A DNA stretch of 64,000 nucleotides, from positions 1-64,000 of the forward strand of contig NW_026705389.1 in NCBI RefSeq assembly GCF_029867415.1. Reading direction: 5' to 3'. Under the pieces are notes generated by a model, which searched no databases, was not told the origin of the DNA, and worked only from the letters and a program-made list of their open reading frames with translations. Both the position numbers and the translations under genes were made by a program. This document shows positions 1-10,760 of this stretch, piece by piece (the stretch's first letter is position 1; each line of letters starts with the position of its first letter). Source of the DNA: Vicia villosa (taxonomy: Eukaryota; Streptophyta; Magnoliopsida; Fabales; Fabaceae).

Positions 1-684
1 AAAGGATCTGAAAGTAAGACTCAACCAAGCAATGATGAAGTTACTAACAGCTTCACCACCAGAAGTCATGGTTCATCAGAAGAAGTTCCTCCTATCCCCG
101 AAGAGACTTGGGATACATTAGGAGAACCAAGCGGAAAATTCGACTACATGGTGAAATACTCCGCTCCTGAAAGTTCAAGAATCTCTCTTGAAGATATTGT
201 TCCAACTGGATGGAACATTGATTATGAGTACCTCTCTCAGCCAAAAGAGATGTATAACCCTTGCTATTCATCATCATCTACTGGTGAAATCATCATTGAG
301 GATTATATCCCCAAGTCACCTTCCGAGGCTACGGATCTAGAGTTCACATATCTAGTCAATGCCATCTTGGGAGAAGAGCAAGACCAAAATACAGAAGAGG
401 ACGATCTCAAAAGTGTCTCCGACAACGAGTCTCTCCATTCAGAAGATTGGAAGTTTCCTCAAAAGAAAGTTCGACATACTCCACTTGGAAAGGGGTATGC
501 TCACACAGCTCAGTCTGCTGAAGTAGAAGAAGATCGTCTGAGTGTTGCAAAGACAGTGGTTGGTAAATCAAGACCTACCACAGGCCAGCTTAAGCCTAAG
601 GTTCCAGATTACTTAGTGCACAATGGGGTTCGCCACTACTGGACAGTTGTTGAAGTTTCAACTGTTGTTCGCACTCCTAAGTAG
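1..684 (+). CDS. C-terminal part of Ogre gag-pro polyprotein (partial)
   Basis: The frame is open from base 1 and ends at the TAG at 682-684, so the true start lies upstream of the window. The 227 visible residues are polar and acidic, rich in Ser, Glu and Asp, with no recognisable catalytic motif. In Ogre/Tat elements such a low-complexity stretch follows the protease and precedes the RT reading frame. The assignment rests on position: the RT frame of the same element begins 360 bp downstream in another frame, and Ogre elements are known to join the two parts by splicing or readthrough. I infer, but cannot show, that the protease lies just upstream of the window. Residue 50 is the first Met in this stretch and is not taken as a real start. 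Confidence 0.6.
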   Translation, partial: KGSESKTQPSNDEVTNSFTTRSHGSSEEVPPIPEETWDTLGEPSGKFDYMVKYSAPESSRISLEDIVPTGWNIDYEYLSQPKEMYNPCYSSSSTGEIIIEDYIPKSPSEATDLEFTYLVNAILGEEQDQNTEEDDLKSVSDNESLHSEDWKFPQKKVRHTPLGKGYAHTAQSAEVEEDRLSVAKTVVGKSRPTTGQLKPKVPDYLVHNGVRHYWTVVEVSTVVRTPK

Positions 685-1045
685 GAACTTTCACCGTTAT
701 TTTGTCCTCTCACCATAGCCCAGGGTGAAGAGATGTTTCATAGGGCTTTGCATTTTACTATTTCTTAGGAAAATGTCCCTCTTTGCTTCGCCCAAAGCAA
801 TAGAGTTTTGTTTTATAGGGTCTTTGTTTCAAGAAATGACTGTCAATAAATAAAAATGTCATTCTGTTCCTTCGTTTAGTTTTTCCTTTTCTCTTTTTCG
901 GAAATTGGTAATCCTAAAAAACACCCTTAAAAAACATCAAATGTTCCATTAACTGCATACACCGAGTCTTCCCTCGTTGTCTAAATAAAACTTATCACAC
1001 ATATGCAGATTAATCATAAAATACCCCGTTGAAACGTGCGACCGT
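685..1045 (+). other. Noncoding gap between pro and RT frames, probable Ogre intron region
   Basis: These 361 bp are AT-rich, contain stops in all forward frames and separate the two polyprotein frames. Ogre elements from legumes are known to carry an intron at this place. A plausible acceptor is the CAG at about 1006-1008 (atatgcag followed by att), after which the RT frame is open through to the first Met at 1046. I could not identify the donor with confidence; it may lie inside the upstream reading frame. Confidence 0.4.
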
Positions 1046-2387
1046 ATGACTTCTCCAAGCTTTGAGTTTCCTGTATTCGAGGCAGAGGAAGAAGAAGACG
1101 AAGAAATATCAAAGGAAATTTCACGGTTACTTCAACAAAAGGAAGAGGCCATTCAGCCATACAATGAGCCTCTAGAGATCATTAACCTTGGTTCCGATGG
1201 AAACAGAAAAGAGGTTAAGATTGGAGCTTCGCTCAGTTCAGAGATCAGAGAGAGTTTGATACAGCTGCTCAAAGAATTCTCAGATGTCTTCGCTTGGTCT
1301 TATCAAGATATGCCAGGGTTGGATACCAGTATAGTGGAGCATCACTTGCCATTAAAAGCAGAATGCCCTCCGGTCAAGCAAAAGTTAAGAAGAACTCATC
1401 CGGAAATGGCCATGAAAATCAAAGAGGAAGTTCAAAAGCAGATCAACGCAGGTTTCCTCGTCACTTCAGAATACCCTCAGTGGTTAGCTAACATTGTTCC
1501 CGTTCCTAAGAAAGACGGAAAAGTCCGCATGTGCGTCGACTACAGAGATTTGAACAAAGCTAGCCCTAAGGATGATTTTCCTTTACCACATATTGATATG
1601 TTGGTAGACAGTACAACAAAATCCAAAGTTTTCTCATTCATGGACGGATTTTCAGGATACAACCAAATCAAAATGGCACCTGAAGACATGGAAAAAACAG
1701 CTTTCATCACCCCCTGGGGCACGTTCTGCTACCGTGTTATGCCTTTTGGACTAAAGAACGCGGGGGCAACTTATCAAAGGGCCATGACTACACTTTTCCA
1801 CGACATGATGCATAAGGAAGTGGAAGTCTACGTGGACGACATGATTGCCAAATTAGAAAATGAAGAAGATCACATACAGAATCTGACAAAGTTATTTCAA
1901 CGCTTACGGAAGTTTCAGCTTCGCCTGAACCCCAACAAGTGTACCTTTGGTGTCTACTCAGGAAAACTCCTTGGTTTCATTGTCAGCAAACGAGGAATTG
2001 AAGTAGATCCAGACAAAGTCAAGGCAATTCAAGAAATGCCTTCGCCCAGAACCGAGAAACAAGTTAGAGGATTTCTTGGACGTCTGAATTACATCTCGAG
2101 ATTCATATATCTCATGACTGCAACTTGCGCTCCTATTTTCAAACTTCTACGGAAAAATCAAAGTTGCGTCTGGACAGACGATTGTCAGAAAGCGTTCGAC
2201 AGCATTAAGGAATATCTGCTCGAACCACCCATCTTGTCTCCTCCAGTGGAAGGAAGACCTTTGATAATGTACTTAACCGTCTTAGAAGATTCCATGGGTT
2301 GTGTCCTTGGACAGCAAGACGAGACAAAGAGAAAAGAGCATGCCATTTACTACCTGAGCAAGAAATTCACTGACTGTGAATCCCGCT
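1046..2387 (+). pseudogene. Ogre reverse transcriptase and start of RNase H (5' half of split pol)
   Basis: The sequence encodes a Ty3/gypsy RT. Visible motifs are the DYRDLN box, MDGFSGYNQI (catalytic Asp near residue 200), FCYRVMPFGLKNAGATYQR and the YVDD box at residues 262-265 (codons from 1829), followed by the connection and the first strands of the RT-associated RNase H. The coding frame stops being native at 2387, where a nested LTR begins. Reading on into that LTR adds about 27 foreign residues before a stop at 2470. The second half resumes at 19054 after the duplicated CCGCT. Counting one copy of the duplication, 1046-2387 plus 19054-21140 is 3429 nt, exactly 1143 codons including the stop, so the frame was intact when the insertion happened. 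The first Met at 1046 is the first in frame; the true N-terminus may be added by splicing. Confidence 0.92.
2383..2387 (+). repeat. Target-site duplication, left copy (CCGCT)
   Basis: CCGCT directly precedes the LTR start TGTCATACCCC. The same five bases follow the last LTR end at 19049-19053. Five bases is the usual duplication for Ty3/gypsy integrases. Confidence 0.95.
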
Positions 2388-2777
2388 TGTCATACCCCAA
2401 AATTTGCCCTCCAGATCTCGCTTTTGCGAAGGCTTTGCATATCATTTGCATCTTGTCATTAGGACATTAACTTAATTTTGCATTTATTCAAAAAAAATGA
2501 AAATATGCATCACATGTTCATCTTTGCGCATTTTGCTCGTTTTTTACCATTTAACAATATTTTCGGTTACTAATCCTTTTTAGGCTTACAATTCTAATTT
2601 TTATTCAAACTAGGTTTAATTTGAATTTTAATTGAAATCAGTAAGTCATTTTATTTTTATTTGCATTTGTTTTATTTGTTTTTGTTTTTTTAGGTGCAAA
2701 TAAAGATGAGATCCATTGAGCTTAAAATTGATCCAAATCCATGTTGCAAAGCCCATTTTTTTTAACCTAATTTATTC

Positions 2778-2785
2778 TATAAATA
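2778..2785 (+). promoter_or_regulatory. LTR TATA box
   Basis: TATAAATA lies 390 bp into the LTR, with transcription expected to start about 30 bp downstream. The identical site of the second LTR is at 11151-11158. Confidence 0.7.
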
Positions 2786-3993
2786 CTAATATCTTTTGCA
2801 TTATGAAGGGGAGGAATCCTAACCTAAACAAGAACTTTCTTCCACGTACAAAATTTCATCAGCTTTCTAACCCTTGTACACTCTCCTCCCACTTTCACGT
2901 AGAAACCTATTCTATCTCTCACACGTACATATTCGTATACATATATTGTTTTTAGTCAACACCTCTGGTGGCAATTGTTCCAATTTACGGTCCGCAAGAG
3001 TAGCTGTAACAGAAGCAGAGAAAAGGAAAACTCATACATTAACAAGCTACAAAAAATAGCAGTAGTGATTCGGATCCAAATGGTCAAAGCAACAAAACTC
3101 TGAGCAGAAAAATCAGAAGAACCGAATTGAAGAACCGTCGTCGAGGAATGGAAGAGACCGCAACCCCTTCCCGTTCATCGCCACCAAGAGTGATTAACCA
3201 CCGTGAACCATCCCTGCCATCCCTTACGGTTAGCGTTCGATTTTTTTTAATCGCGTTTTACTAGCTCATGCACTCTTAATGATTTATAAGTATGTATTCT
3301 GGTTCATGTTAGTGTTTAGAAGGTGTTTGAGTCAGTGTTGTTAAGATTTGACGTAAGAATCATCTTATGCCATTATTAGGGCAAGATATCTCTTTTCCTT
3401 CGTATTCATATTTGCAGGTACCTTTGGATCAAACGAGCCGCATATTCGAACTCAGGATTTGTTTTTATGGGGATCTGGGCATTCTTGCTGTTCGTTTAAC
3501 GATGATTTATGCGTTTGTTATGTTTACAGGTTTTGCTATTTTTTACGAATACCCTTGCCTTGCTGTTCTATTTTCTCTAAGATAAATGCTTCTTTTGTGA
3601 AAATATTTGGTTCTATGTTGTTCCTCTCTTGGAGATCTTCGATTTTGGTTTTTATTTCATGCGATTTCATGGAGAGATAAGGGAGATATGTTGATTTAAA
3701 GTTGCTTAAAATTCATCTACTTCATGCGATTTTGGTTTTTATTTCATGCTGCCTCCATGAAGAAGATGACCGAGTGTCATCATATGGTTGGTCCGCTCCG
3801 TTTTTGTCTTCTAGCGGTGGACATGTGGCGGCACACGATTGGCCGTGGTGGCCTTTTGTCCTCTAGTCACTTAATACCAAAAGGACCAATTGATGTTATG
3901 TCACTTACGTTGCTTTTATATTTTATTTATGCCACATTTTTATTATTTATCACTTGGGCTGAGTTTATTAACAGCAAAAAGCTTTGGTATGAA

Positions 3994-4062
3994 TGGCTGG
4001 CGGTGAGAATGTATGATTGCTAAGTCCTGGGTTCGATTCCAGGAGTATGCATTGTTTTTTTT
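3994..4062 (+). other. tRNA-like Pol III module inside the LTR
   Basis: An A-box-like sequence (TGGCTGGCGGTG, 3994-4005) is followed by a perfect B box (GGTTCGATTCC, 4030-4040) set in a 5-bp T-stem (CCTGG/CCAGG, 4026-4043). A run of at least eight T ends the module (4054-4062), as a Pol III terminator would. The D and anticodon arms cannot be folded with confidence, so this is a tRNA-like relic rather than a tRNA gene. The second LTR has the same module at about 12367-12437. Confidence 0.5.
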
Positions 4063-5854
4063 GTGTTTATTTATTTGCAGATCAAGTGATGCAGCCCCAC
4101 GCAAGCTCACGATGCTACCTCACATATACACCGTCAGATCATTTCACAAACAGATCCAGCGAGCGTAGAAACGCAGGAATACCATGCACCTCAGGAGAGC
4201 ACCACACTGGATCACACGCCCAGCTAAGTTCTATTCTTTTTTTTTTCTTTCTTTTCTTAAATTCCATTAATTCATTTATTAATTTTTTTTTTCTTTCTCC
4301 AAAATTTATTTTATCTTAGCTTTTACTTTTATCATGTAGTAATGTCATAACCAAATATTTTATTTAATCGAAAACCCGATTTTATTCTTAATATTAAAAA
4401 TAACTGTTTTTTTAGTTTTTTAAAAATTAATACTTATTCTAGGATTACAACTTAATTTTTGGGTTCATTAAAATTATTTTTATGCCTTAAATCCTGATCA
4501 CTGTCAATGGTAGATGTTATCCATTAATGCATCTTTTAGCCTTAGAAAGTTTGTAGGACACCATAAGTTTTCTTAACAAACCCTTCAGGGTTTGTAAACC
4601 TTTTTAGGGTAAGAACATTCATGCACTAAAATCACTTTCTTTTGTGCAAATTTTCAGGATTAATCAGAAATGTTCCGCCTACGCGCCATGCCGATCAAGA
4701 GGCTAAGTTTCTAAAATTTTTTCTTTTATTTCTATTTATTTATGTCAATTAAATATTATTCTTGTTATTTTGCCTTGAATTAGCCATACACTCATTGCCA
4801 TCTTTTTCTGTTGTCAAATGGTCAGGGTCAATGCTTCATGCTTCAAGGCAAACCTCTGCCCGTCAAACTTCATCCATCGAAGCTAAAGGTTGTCAAGTTG
4901 CCAAAGCTACGAATGTTGGTAACCCTAAACCCTATTTTTATTACTTATGTCAAACCCTATTTAGGGATCCGCTGGTTTCTTATTCCCTTCCCCCACTATT
5001 ATGTAACTGTTTACTGGTTGTATTGTTTGGCCTTGAAGGCACTTAAATTATATTATTATATTATTATTGTGTGGTTAGTAATGTAGGGAGTGACAAGATT
5101 AATTAATCAAACGTTAGATCACTAACAAGATAAAATATTCGAATACAACCACGTGATTGTTGCACCCACACACCTTTAGGATAATCCCTCTGGTTGCCTT
5201 TGTTGCCTGTTGCCTTGTTGCCTTTAAGTGTACTAAATAGTCAAAGTCCCTCGATTCCGAGGATACCTAAAGCAAAACAAAATGTTGCCCTAAGTTCATT
5301 ATCATCAATTCTGCCCCTCGAAGCTGCCTCGGTAAAAAATGATGATTTGTCCCAATTGCTAAGGTATCCTCGCATGATGCCTAAAAAGATTAATGACTAT
5401 TATATCCTTCCCTTAGACTACCTGCCCTCTTTATGGCAAGGGACAGTCTTATGGCGAACGATTATTCGATGACCCTTAAACATCCAATTGAAAGACTCCC
5501 TACCCTTTATGGTATGGATAGATCCTTTCGCCCGAAAAGCTAAAAGAACGAATTTTCAAACTTAGGGTAGTTGCTACTAATTGCTTGCTCTAAATTCAAA
5601 AACTATTTTCTCACTCTTTTCAAATCAAGTTCAAAAAGACTACGCTTATTTACAAGCTAAAGTTCTTCTTCGAAAATCATTTCAAATTCAAAATACTTTT
5701 CACACCTCCTTTCAAAACAATTTCAAACAAGGCTACGCTTATTTACAAGCTAAAGTCCTTAACGAAATCTTTTACTATTCGCACACTGCTTTTCAAACAA
5801 ATCAAATATTTTTCAAAGTGAGCTAAGCAATTAAGAGCCCATGGATAACCATGG

Positions 5855-5887
5855 ATGCAAAGGGTGCCTTACACCTTCCCTTTGCAT
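5855..5887 (+). other. LTR 3' hairpin before polyadenylation region
   Basis: ATGCAAAGGG (5855-5864) pairs perfectly with CCCTTTGCAT (5878-5887) around a 13-nt loop. The third Ogre-like element has the same hairpin at 60222-60254 with a compensated base pair (ATACAAAGGG/CCCTTTGTAT). The outer Ogre has a wobble-containing version at 29427-29455. Confidence 0.7.
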
Positions 5888-6036
5888 AACTTACCCCCCG
5901 AACTCAAAATCTTTTTAAAGGTCTTTTCCTGTTCTTTTAGCCTTTCCTAAAAATTGGATAAAATAAAAGTCGGTGGCGACTCATGCTTAACCGCGACATT
6001 TTCAATTATAAAAGTCAGTTCACCGTATTACAGAAC

Positions 6037-6054
6037 TGGCGACTCTGCTGGGGA
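6037..6054 (+). promoter_or_regulatory. Primer binding site (tRNA-Arg type)
   Basis: TGGCGACTCTGCTGGGGA starts 5 bp after the LTR end. It is complementary to the 3' end of a plant tRNA-Arg, the primer type reported for Ogre elements. The copy after LTR 2 is at 14412-14429. Confidence 0.8.
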
Positions 6055-7240
6055 TGCTTTCGAATAAAAGAGGGGTTACCTTAGAGTTAGGATCACTTTA
6101 AATTTGTTTGATTTGTTTGCTTTATCTTTAAAGGTTGTTTTGGGTATTCTGCTGTGTGAAAGATCCTACACCCGGATCTAGTGTACCTTAGGTATGTGGC
6201 ATGAGACCAGGGAGGCTGTACGACATGTATCGTTATGGTTGAACTGGTGGCCACCGTTAGTGCGACGCTTTGGTTTGTCCTGATGGCCCTTGAATACGAT
6301 CGAGGAGACATTTGGCTATCGCGTGGTGTCATAAGCACTAATTCGCCCTTAGAACCTTAGTTGAACTTGACTTTGGCCTATAGGAAGTAGCGAGATAGCT
6401 GGCTTTGGGTTCCTGACTGAAGCCGGTTGATACTCGATGCTACACTCATTGAGATTGGACTCTAGGGATGCTTTTGGCTGGCCGATCGAGTGCCATGTTG
6501 AGACAATGCCCGCGAGAAAGATCAGGGATATGAGCACCATAGAACCCGATTACTATTCTAGGACAGGTTGAACCAACTTAACTTCAGTGGGGAGGGTACT
6601 TACCTACGAACTTCACGCAAACCTTTAAACCTAAGGACACTTGTGTGACTTGTCTGTGCTTTCCACTAACCCTTTGGTTTTCTTGCAGGTTTTCCTGTGG
6701 GACTCAGTTGTCTTTACCATCTTACACATTGCCTGATGCATTGCATAACATCATGACACCATGACATCATACGCATAACATGATCTAACTAACCATTTCA
6801 AGGATCTTAGGGATTTAGGGCGCACAATTTCAGGTGCTCTGATCAAGGACTGAATTCCTAATCAAGGGGCAAGAGGATTTTCCTCTGGCCACATACCTTC
6901 CGATTCAGAGACACTGTACCTATTAAGGGGCAAGAGGATTTATTTTTCTCTAGCCATACTCTTTCAAATTCAGAAGTATCCCGAATCAGAGGCTATGACC
7001 CACTCGATATGGTGAGCTTGATTCTCAAAGAAAGACGTTCAAAGACAAAGTTCATATTTCTTCAGACAAAGACGCGACCAAATCATTTTCTAATGTTGCT
7101 AACTAAAATCCTAAAGATCCGTGAAAAGATTGCATTTGCATTCATAACATCACATAAAAACTAATCTCACCTTTCAGGTCGACCAACTGGTCATGCAACT
7201 ATCATCAACAAAATTAAATGCATCCCAAAGTATGGCTCTT
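6055..7240 (+). other. Noncoding 5' internal region of nested element
   Basis: No supported gene. The beginning (GGGGTTACCTTAGAG) is homologous to the region after the PBS of the third element (from about 60454). Two imperfect copies of a unit with GGGGCAAGAGGATT, each capable of an AGAG/CTCT hairpin, lie at about 6845-6980. The rest shows no feature I recognise. The second unit repeats the region at 14430-15614. Confidence 0.6.
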
Positions 7241-7698
7241 CCAGATATGGTCTAATATACGACTCGTTCTAGTATCCTTCATCAGATATGGTCTAATGTA
7301 TGGCTCGTTCTGATTGTTCTCCTTCAGATATGGTTTAATGAATAACTCGTTCTGGTTTCCTACTTCCAGATATGGTCTAATGTACGACTCGTTCTGGTAT
7401 CCTTCATCAGATATGGTCTAATGTATGGCTCGTTCTGATTGTTCTCCTTCAGATATGGTTTAATGAATAACTCGTTCTGGTTTCCTACTTCCAGATATGG
7501 TCTAATCTACGACTCGTTCTGGTATCCTTCATCAGATATGGTCTAATGTATGGCTCGTTCTGATTGTTCTCCTTCAGATATGGTTTAATGAATAACTCGT
7601 TTTGATGTCCTACTTCCAGATGTGGTCTAATGTATGACCCATTCTGGCATTCCTCTTCAGATATGGTTTAATGAATAACTCGTTCTGATGCCCTACGC
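7241..7698 (+). repeat. Tandem array with 125-bp higher-order period (hairpin units)
   Basis: Units starting CCAGATATGG recur at 7241, 7366, 7491 and 7616, an exact 125-bp period. Each period holds three related units of about 41 bp of the form [stem] TATGGTYTAAT...CTCGT [stem]. The stems alternate CCAGA/TCTGG, ATCAGA/TCTGAT and TCAGA/TCTGA, so the outermost pair changes on both sides. About eleven units are visible. The copy in the second unit is at 15615-16072. Confidence 0.9.
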
Positions 7699-7896
7699 CA
7701 GATACATTCCGGAAGCTCGAACCCCGGACATTCTGAAAGTTCCAATCAGATGAACATTCTGGAAGCTTGATCTCTAGACTTCTGAAACATTACAATCAAG
7801 ATATACATTTCGGAAGCTGGAACCCCCGACATTCTGAAACACTCTTATCAGATGCACATTCCGGAAGCTCGAACCCCGGATACTCTGAATCTCTAC
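7699..7896 (+). repeat. Four tandem ~50-bp repeats (CAGA..CCGG..CCGG..TCTG)
   Basis: Units begin at 7699, 7747, 7797 and 7849 (spacing 48-52 bp). The consensus is CAGAT-CATTCCGGAAGCT-GAACCCCGG-CATTCTGAA. The outer CAGA/TCTG and inner CCGG/CCGG parts can pair, giving nested hairpins. The second copy is at 16073-16270. Confidence 0.8.
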
Positions 7897-7957
7897 ACCA
7901 GTTCCACAACAACGACGCAAGCCAGATGCACCTAAGCGTCAATTCACCAAAATCAAT

Positions 7958-8224
7958 ATGTCGTCGGCTCAGACCTTACAACATCCGTTGAAGATCAGAT
8001 TGATTACTCTGAGGGATGCTCTTAAGAATTCTAACACCTCTGGATATAAACTCAATGCGAGGTGCGCGCACCATTCCAACATTCTTGGACATTACAAAAA
8101 CAATTGCTGGACACTGAGGAATAAGATTCAAGATCTAATCGATAACGGGGAAATCAAATTCAACCCTCCCGAAACTCCTGTGGTGATCACCGCTCCTATG
8201 CCTAGTCATGACGAGACAGATTGA
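7958..8224 (+). CDS. Gag C-terminal remnant with zinc-knuckle-like motif
   Basis: The 88-codon frame contains RCAHHSNILGHYKNNCWTLR followed by KIQDLIDNGEIKF. This fits the C-x2-H-x5-H-x4-C knuckle and the following helix at the end of Tat/Ogre gag proteins; the gag of the third element has the same pattern at about 62620-62700. The upstream part of gag is missing and replaced by repeat arrays, so this is probably a relic, although the frame remains open. The start at 7958 is simply the first Met. No protease, RT or integrase follows. Confidence 0.6.
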   Translation: MSSAQTLQHPLKIRLITLRDALKNSNTSGYKLNARCAHHSNILGHYKNNCWTLRNKIQDLIDNGEIKFNPPETPVVITAPMPSHDETD

Positions 8225-10147
8225 CGTCTGGACGGACGAACTTTTGGATCATTAGATCTACTTTCATTTGCATGTTTCTTTTCTGTTTGTTTAAATGTTC
8301 GAATTATGATAGACATTATCTGTTTTAATAATCATCATCAGTGCATTGCATATGTTTGTCTTGAGTAAATTATTTCGCTATCACTCATTCTAAACTGCAT
8401 CTTTACTTTGCATATGCTTTATGGTACTCAACTCCTGCTAAAGTTGTATACCTTTTGAGGGAGCATGACGAAAATGATACCGCAACCTCATACAGTATGC
8501 TTTTGAGCGGACTATGCTGACGATGTACAGGCATTGTTTCAATTCCTAAACAGTGGAGATATAAGGATGTTAATCCCTCGTCAACCCCTTTGAGCCTAAG
8601 AAGTAGAAGTTTCTTTCTTGTACTAATTAAAACCCTTAATCATAACCTGGGGCAGGGTAGTTCTCAGTTAATTTGGCTGTGCATTCTATTTTAAGAGAAT
8701 CATTCAGTACACCTTTCAACAAAGGTTTCAATCACAAGAGTTCATCCGCACACATCAAAGAAGTGTTGGAGAAGTCAATCAAAAGCCAATGATGGTTCAT
8801 CAATCATTAAGTAAGGCAGTCAATATCTTTCAAAAAAAAAATGATGACGAAAAACATATATACAAAGAAAAGCCTGCTAAGTCAAAAACCAAAAAGATGA
8901 CTTAGGCAAAAATCAAGGCATCCCGCTGACTGTAAGCTCAAAATAGACAGTTCAGGCAAAAGTTAGGGATATCAAAATAAAAAATGAAAAAAGAAGAGTC
9001 AATAAATTCCTGAACAACACAATGTTGTGACTACCAAAAGGAAGAAGTGACTGCCATCTCAAAAAATTCTCTTTGCTTGTGAACCATCATCATTATCAAA
9101 GGTGCAAATCCAAAAGTCTCCTGGAAACGGAATGCATAAGTCGAATTAACTGAGCTTAGGATTGAAGATCATCACGAAGAAGGGTGGGTACAATCAAATT
9201 TTGAGCCTTTATCCTTTGTTTCTTAAACCGTGAACCAAGCCACGTTACCACCCTTGAAAGTCCTAACTGAAGCATGGTTAGTTCGAAAGCATACTGTCAC
9301 AACAAAGGTATCCTGACTCCTTAAGGTTTATCACAAATGCTGAGTCGATATTTCATTTTTACAAACATCACGTTGTTACAAATATCATGTTTTACAAATA
9401 ACACACTTTTACATCTCTGGTTTTAATGTTTTTCAAAAAACTCAAGACAGACATATACATTGCATCTCATGAATTCATTATTAAGCATATTCTGCTACAT
9501 AATTTCAAATGTTAGCATCAGAAAGAACTTGCACAGGGTACAACTAACGACTGAAAGTTATCCCGACAGACAAGATTACTCCAAGACACAATGTCTCCTA
9601 CGAATACAAGGGGCATGACACAATCAATATGGGGCAATCCAGTCAAAATTCAAAGAATCTCTCAAATGCCAAAAAGTCAAAGGCATACATCTCAAATGGG
9701 TTTCAAAATATTTCCCGATCAATCTGGGGCAATCCAGTCAAGATTCCGAGAATCTCTCAAGGATGCCAAAAACAATCAGGGGCATGCATCCAAGTAAATC
9801 AATATGGGGCATTGTCCTGGGCCTATATGATTACGAGGGGCATGACGCCAGAGTACACATCTCATAAAGTCCTCGCGAGGCGAATCTTTCCAAGGTCCCT
9901 ACCAACTGGGGCAAATCTATACAAGCCCAGTTCGACATCTTGATCAATACTCAGTGGTGTGTCCTAATCAAATCCAGGAATGGTATGTACTATAATACTA
10001 GGGGCAACGTTCAAGACACCCACGTCTTCCCACAAAGCTGATTTTGCAAGAACATATCCCAACAGAGTTCACACCTTCAACGCTACATATCTTTTCTCCC
10101 CAGTCAGGGTATATCAAGTTACTGATCATCCCCAAACAAACATTTCA
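8225..10147 (+). other. Noncoding 3' internal region with two conserved hairpins
   Basis: No gene is supported. The region is homologous to the DNA after gag in the third element (62776-64000), for example the shared GATGTACAGGCATTG and GGGGCAGGGTAGTT. Two hairpins lie at 8877-8905 (CTAAGTC/GACTTAG) and 8926-8955 (CTGACTGT/ACAGTTCAG, one bulge), each followed by GGCAAAA. They match in form the hairpins after the integrase stop of the outer Ogre. From about 9590 to 9960 there are imperfect repeats with GGGGCAATCCAGTCAA and GGGGCATGAC. Short open frames here are not supported. Confidence 0.65.
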
Positions 10148-10535
10148 GAGTTAAGTCGATACCTTTGACGGTTCCTTAACGACCTACTTCAAATTTAAGT
10201 CGATACCTTTGACGGTTCCTTAATGATCTACTTTCAGAATTAAGTCGATACCTTTGACGGTTCCTTAATCCACTTCAGAGTTAAGTCGATACCTTTGACG
10301 GTGCCTTAACGATATACTTCAGAGTTAAGTCGACACCTTTGACGGTTCCTTAACGACACACTTCAGATATAAGTCGACACCTTTGACGGTTCCTTATACA
10401 ATCTATCTGCATATCTGAGTCGATACCTTTGACGGTGCCTCAACAATATGCTTCAACTTTAAGTCGATACCTTTGACGGTTCCTTAAATAACCCAACACA
10501 GATTTGAGTCGATACCTTTGACGGTTCCTCAACAT
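10148..10535 (+). repeat. Nine-copy hairpin array (AAGTCGATACCTTTGACGGT core)
   Basis: Nine units of 41-46 bp share the core RAGTCGAYACCTTTGACGGTKCCTY. The bases flanking the core form stems that change in step: GTTAAG/CTTAAC (copies 1, 4, 5), TTAAG/CTTAA (2), ATTAAG/CTTAAT (3), TATAAG/CTTATA (6), TGAG/CTCA (7), TTTAAG/CTTAAA (8) and TTGAG/CTCAA (9). An inner ACC/GGT pair may close a 6-nt loop. The array lies about 225 bp before the polypurine tract. It is absent from the second unit, where this part is deleted. Confidence 0.9.
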
Positions 10536-10750
10536 TCAAAAAAGGGAAGACAACAAAAGCAGAAATTTTGCAACAATCCACACTCCAAACATAATCTAAT
10601 GCATGATGGCATCTTCAAGCCCATCTCCGACAAAGGTCTCTACTTCAGCAAGGGCAAATTTCTTGGTATTCTAGTGTTCAATCATCTTCCACCTTCATTT
10701 AGCGACTGGCATACAAACCACTCTACATCTTCAGGTTTAAGATAATTGAA

Positions 10751-10760
10751 CAGGGGCAGC
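10751..10760 (+). promoter_or_regulatory. Polypurine tract before LTR 2
   Basis: CAGGGGCAGC directly precedes the LTR start at 10761. The outer Ogre has the similar TAGGGGCATC before its 3' LTR. This G-rich tract would prime plus-strand synthesis. Confidence 0.6.

Larger units (their letters stand above)
2388..6032 (+). repeat. Long terminal repeat 1 of nested element
   Basis: The 3645-bp LTR begins TGTCATACCCCAAAATTTGC and ends CACCGTATTACA. It is followed directly by a tRNA-Arg-type primer binding site. It carries a TATA box at 2778-2785, a tRNA-like module at 3994-4062, an 8-bp hairpin (ACAAACCC/GGGTTTGT, 4576-4595), a telomere-like CCCTAAACCCTA stretch near 4923-4934, and a 10-bp hairpin near its 3' end (5855-5887) followed by AATAAAA-type polyadenylation sequence. 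Open frames inside it are not conserved protein genes. Confidence 0.94.

Noticed and set aside
4923..4934. Interstitial telomere repeat
   Set aside because: Only about two units (CCCTAAACCCTA) are present and it is part of the LTR; mentioned only as a deletion breakpoint.
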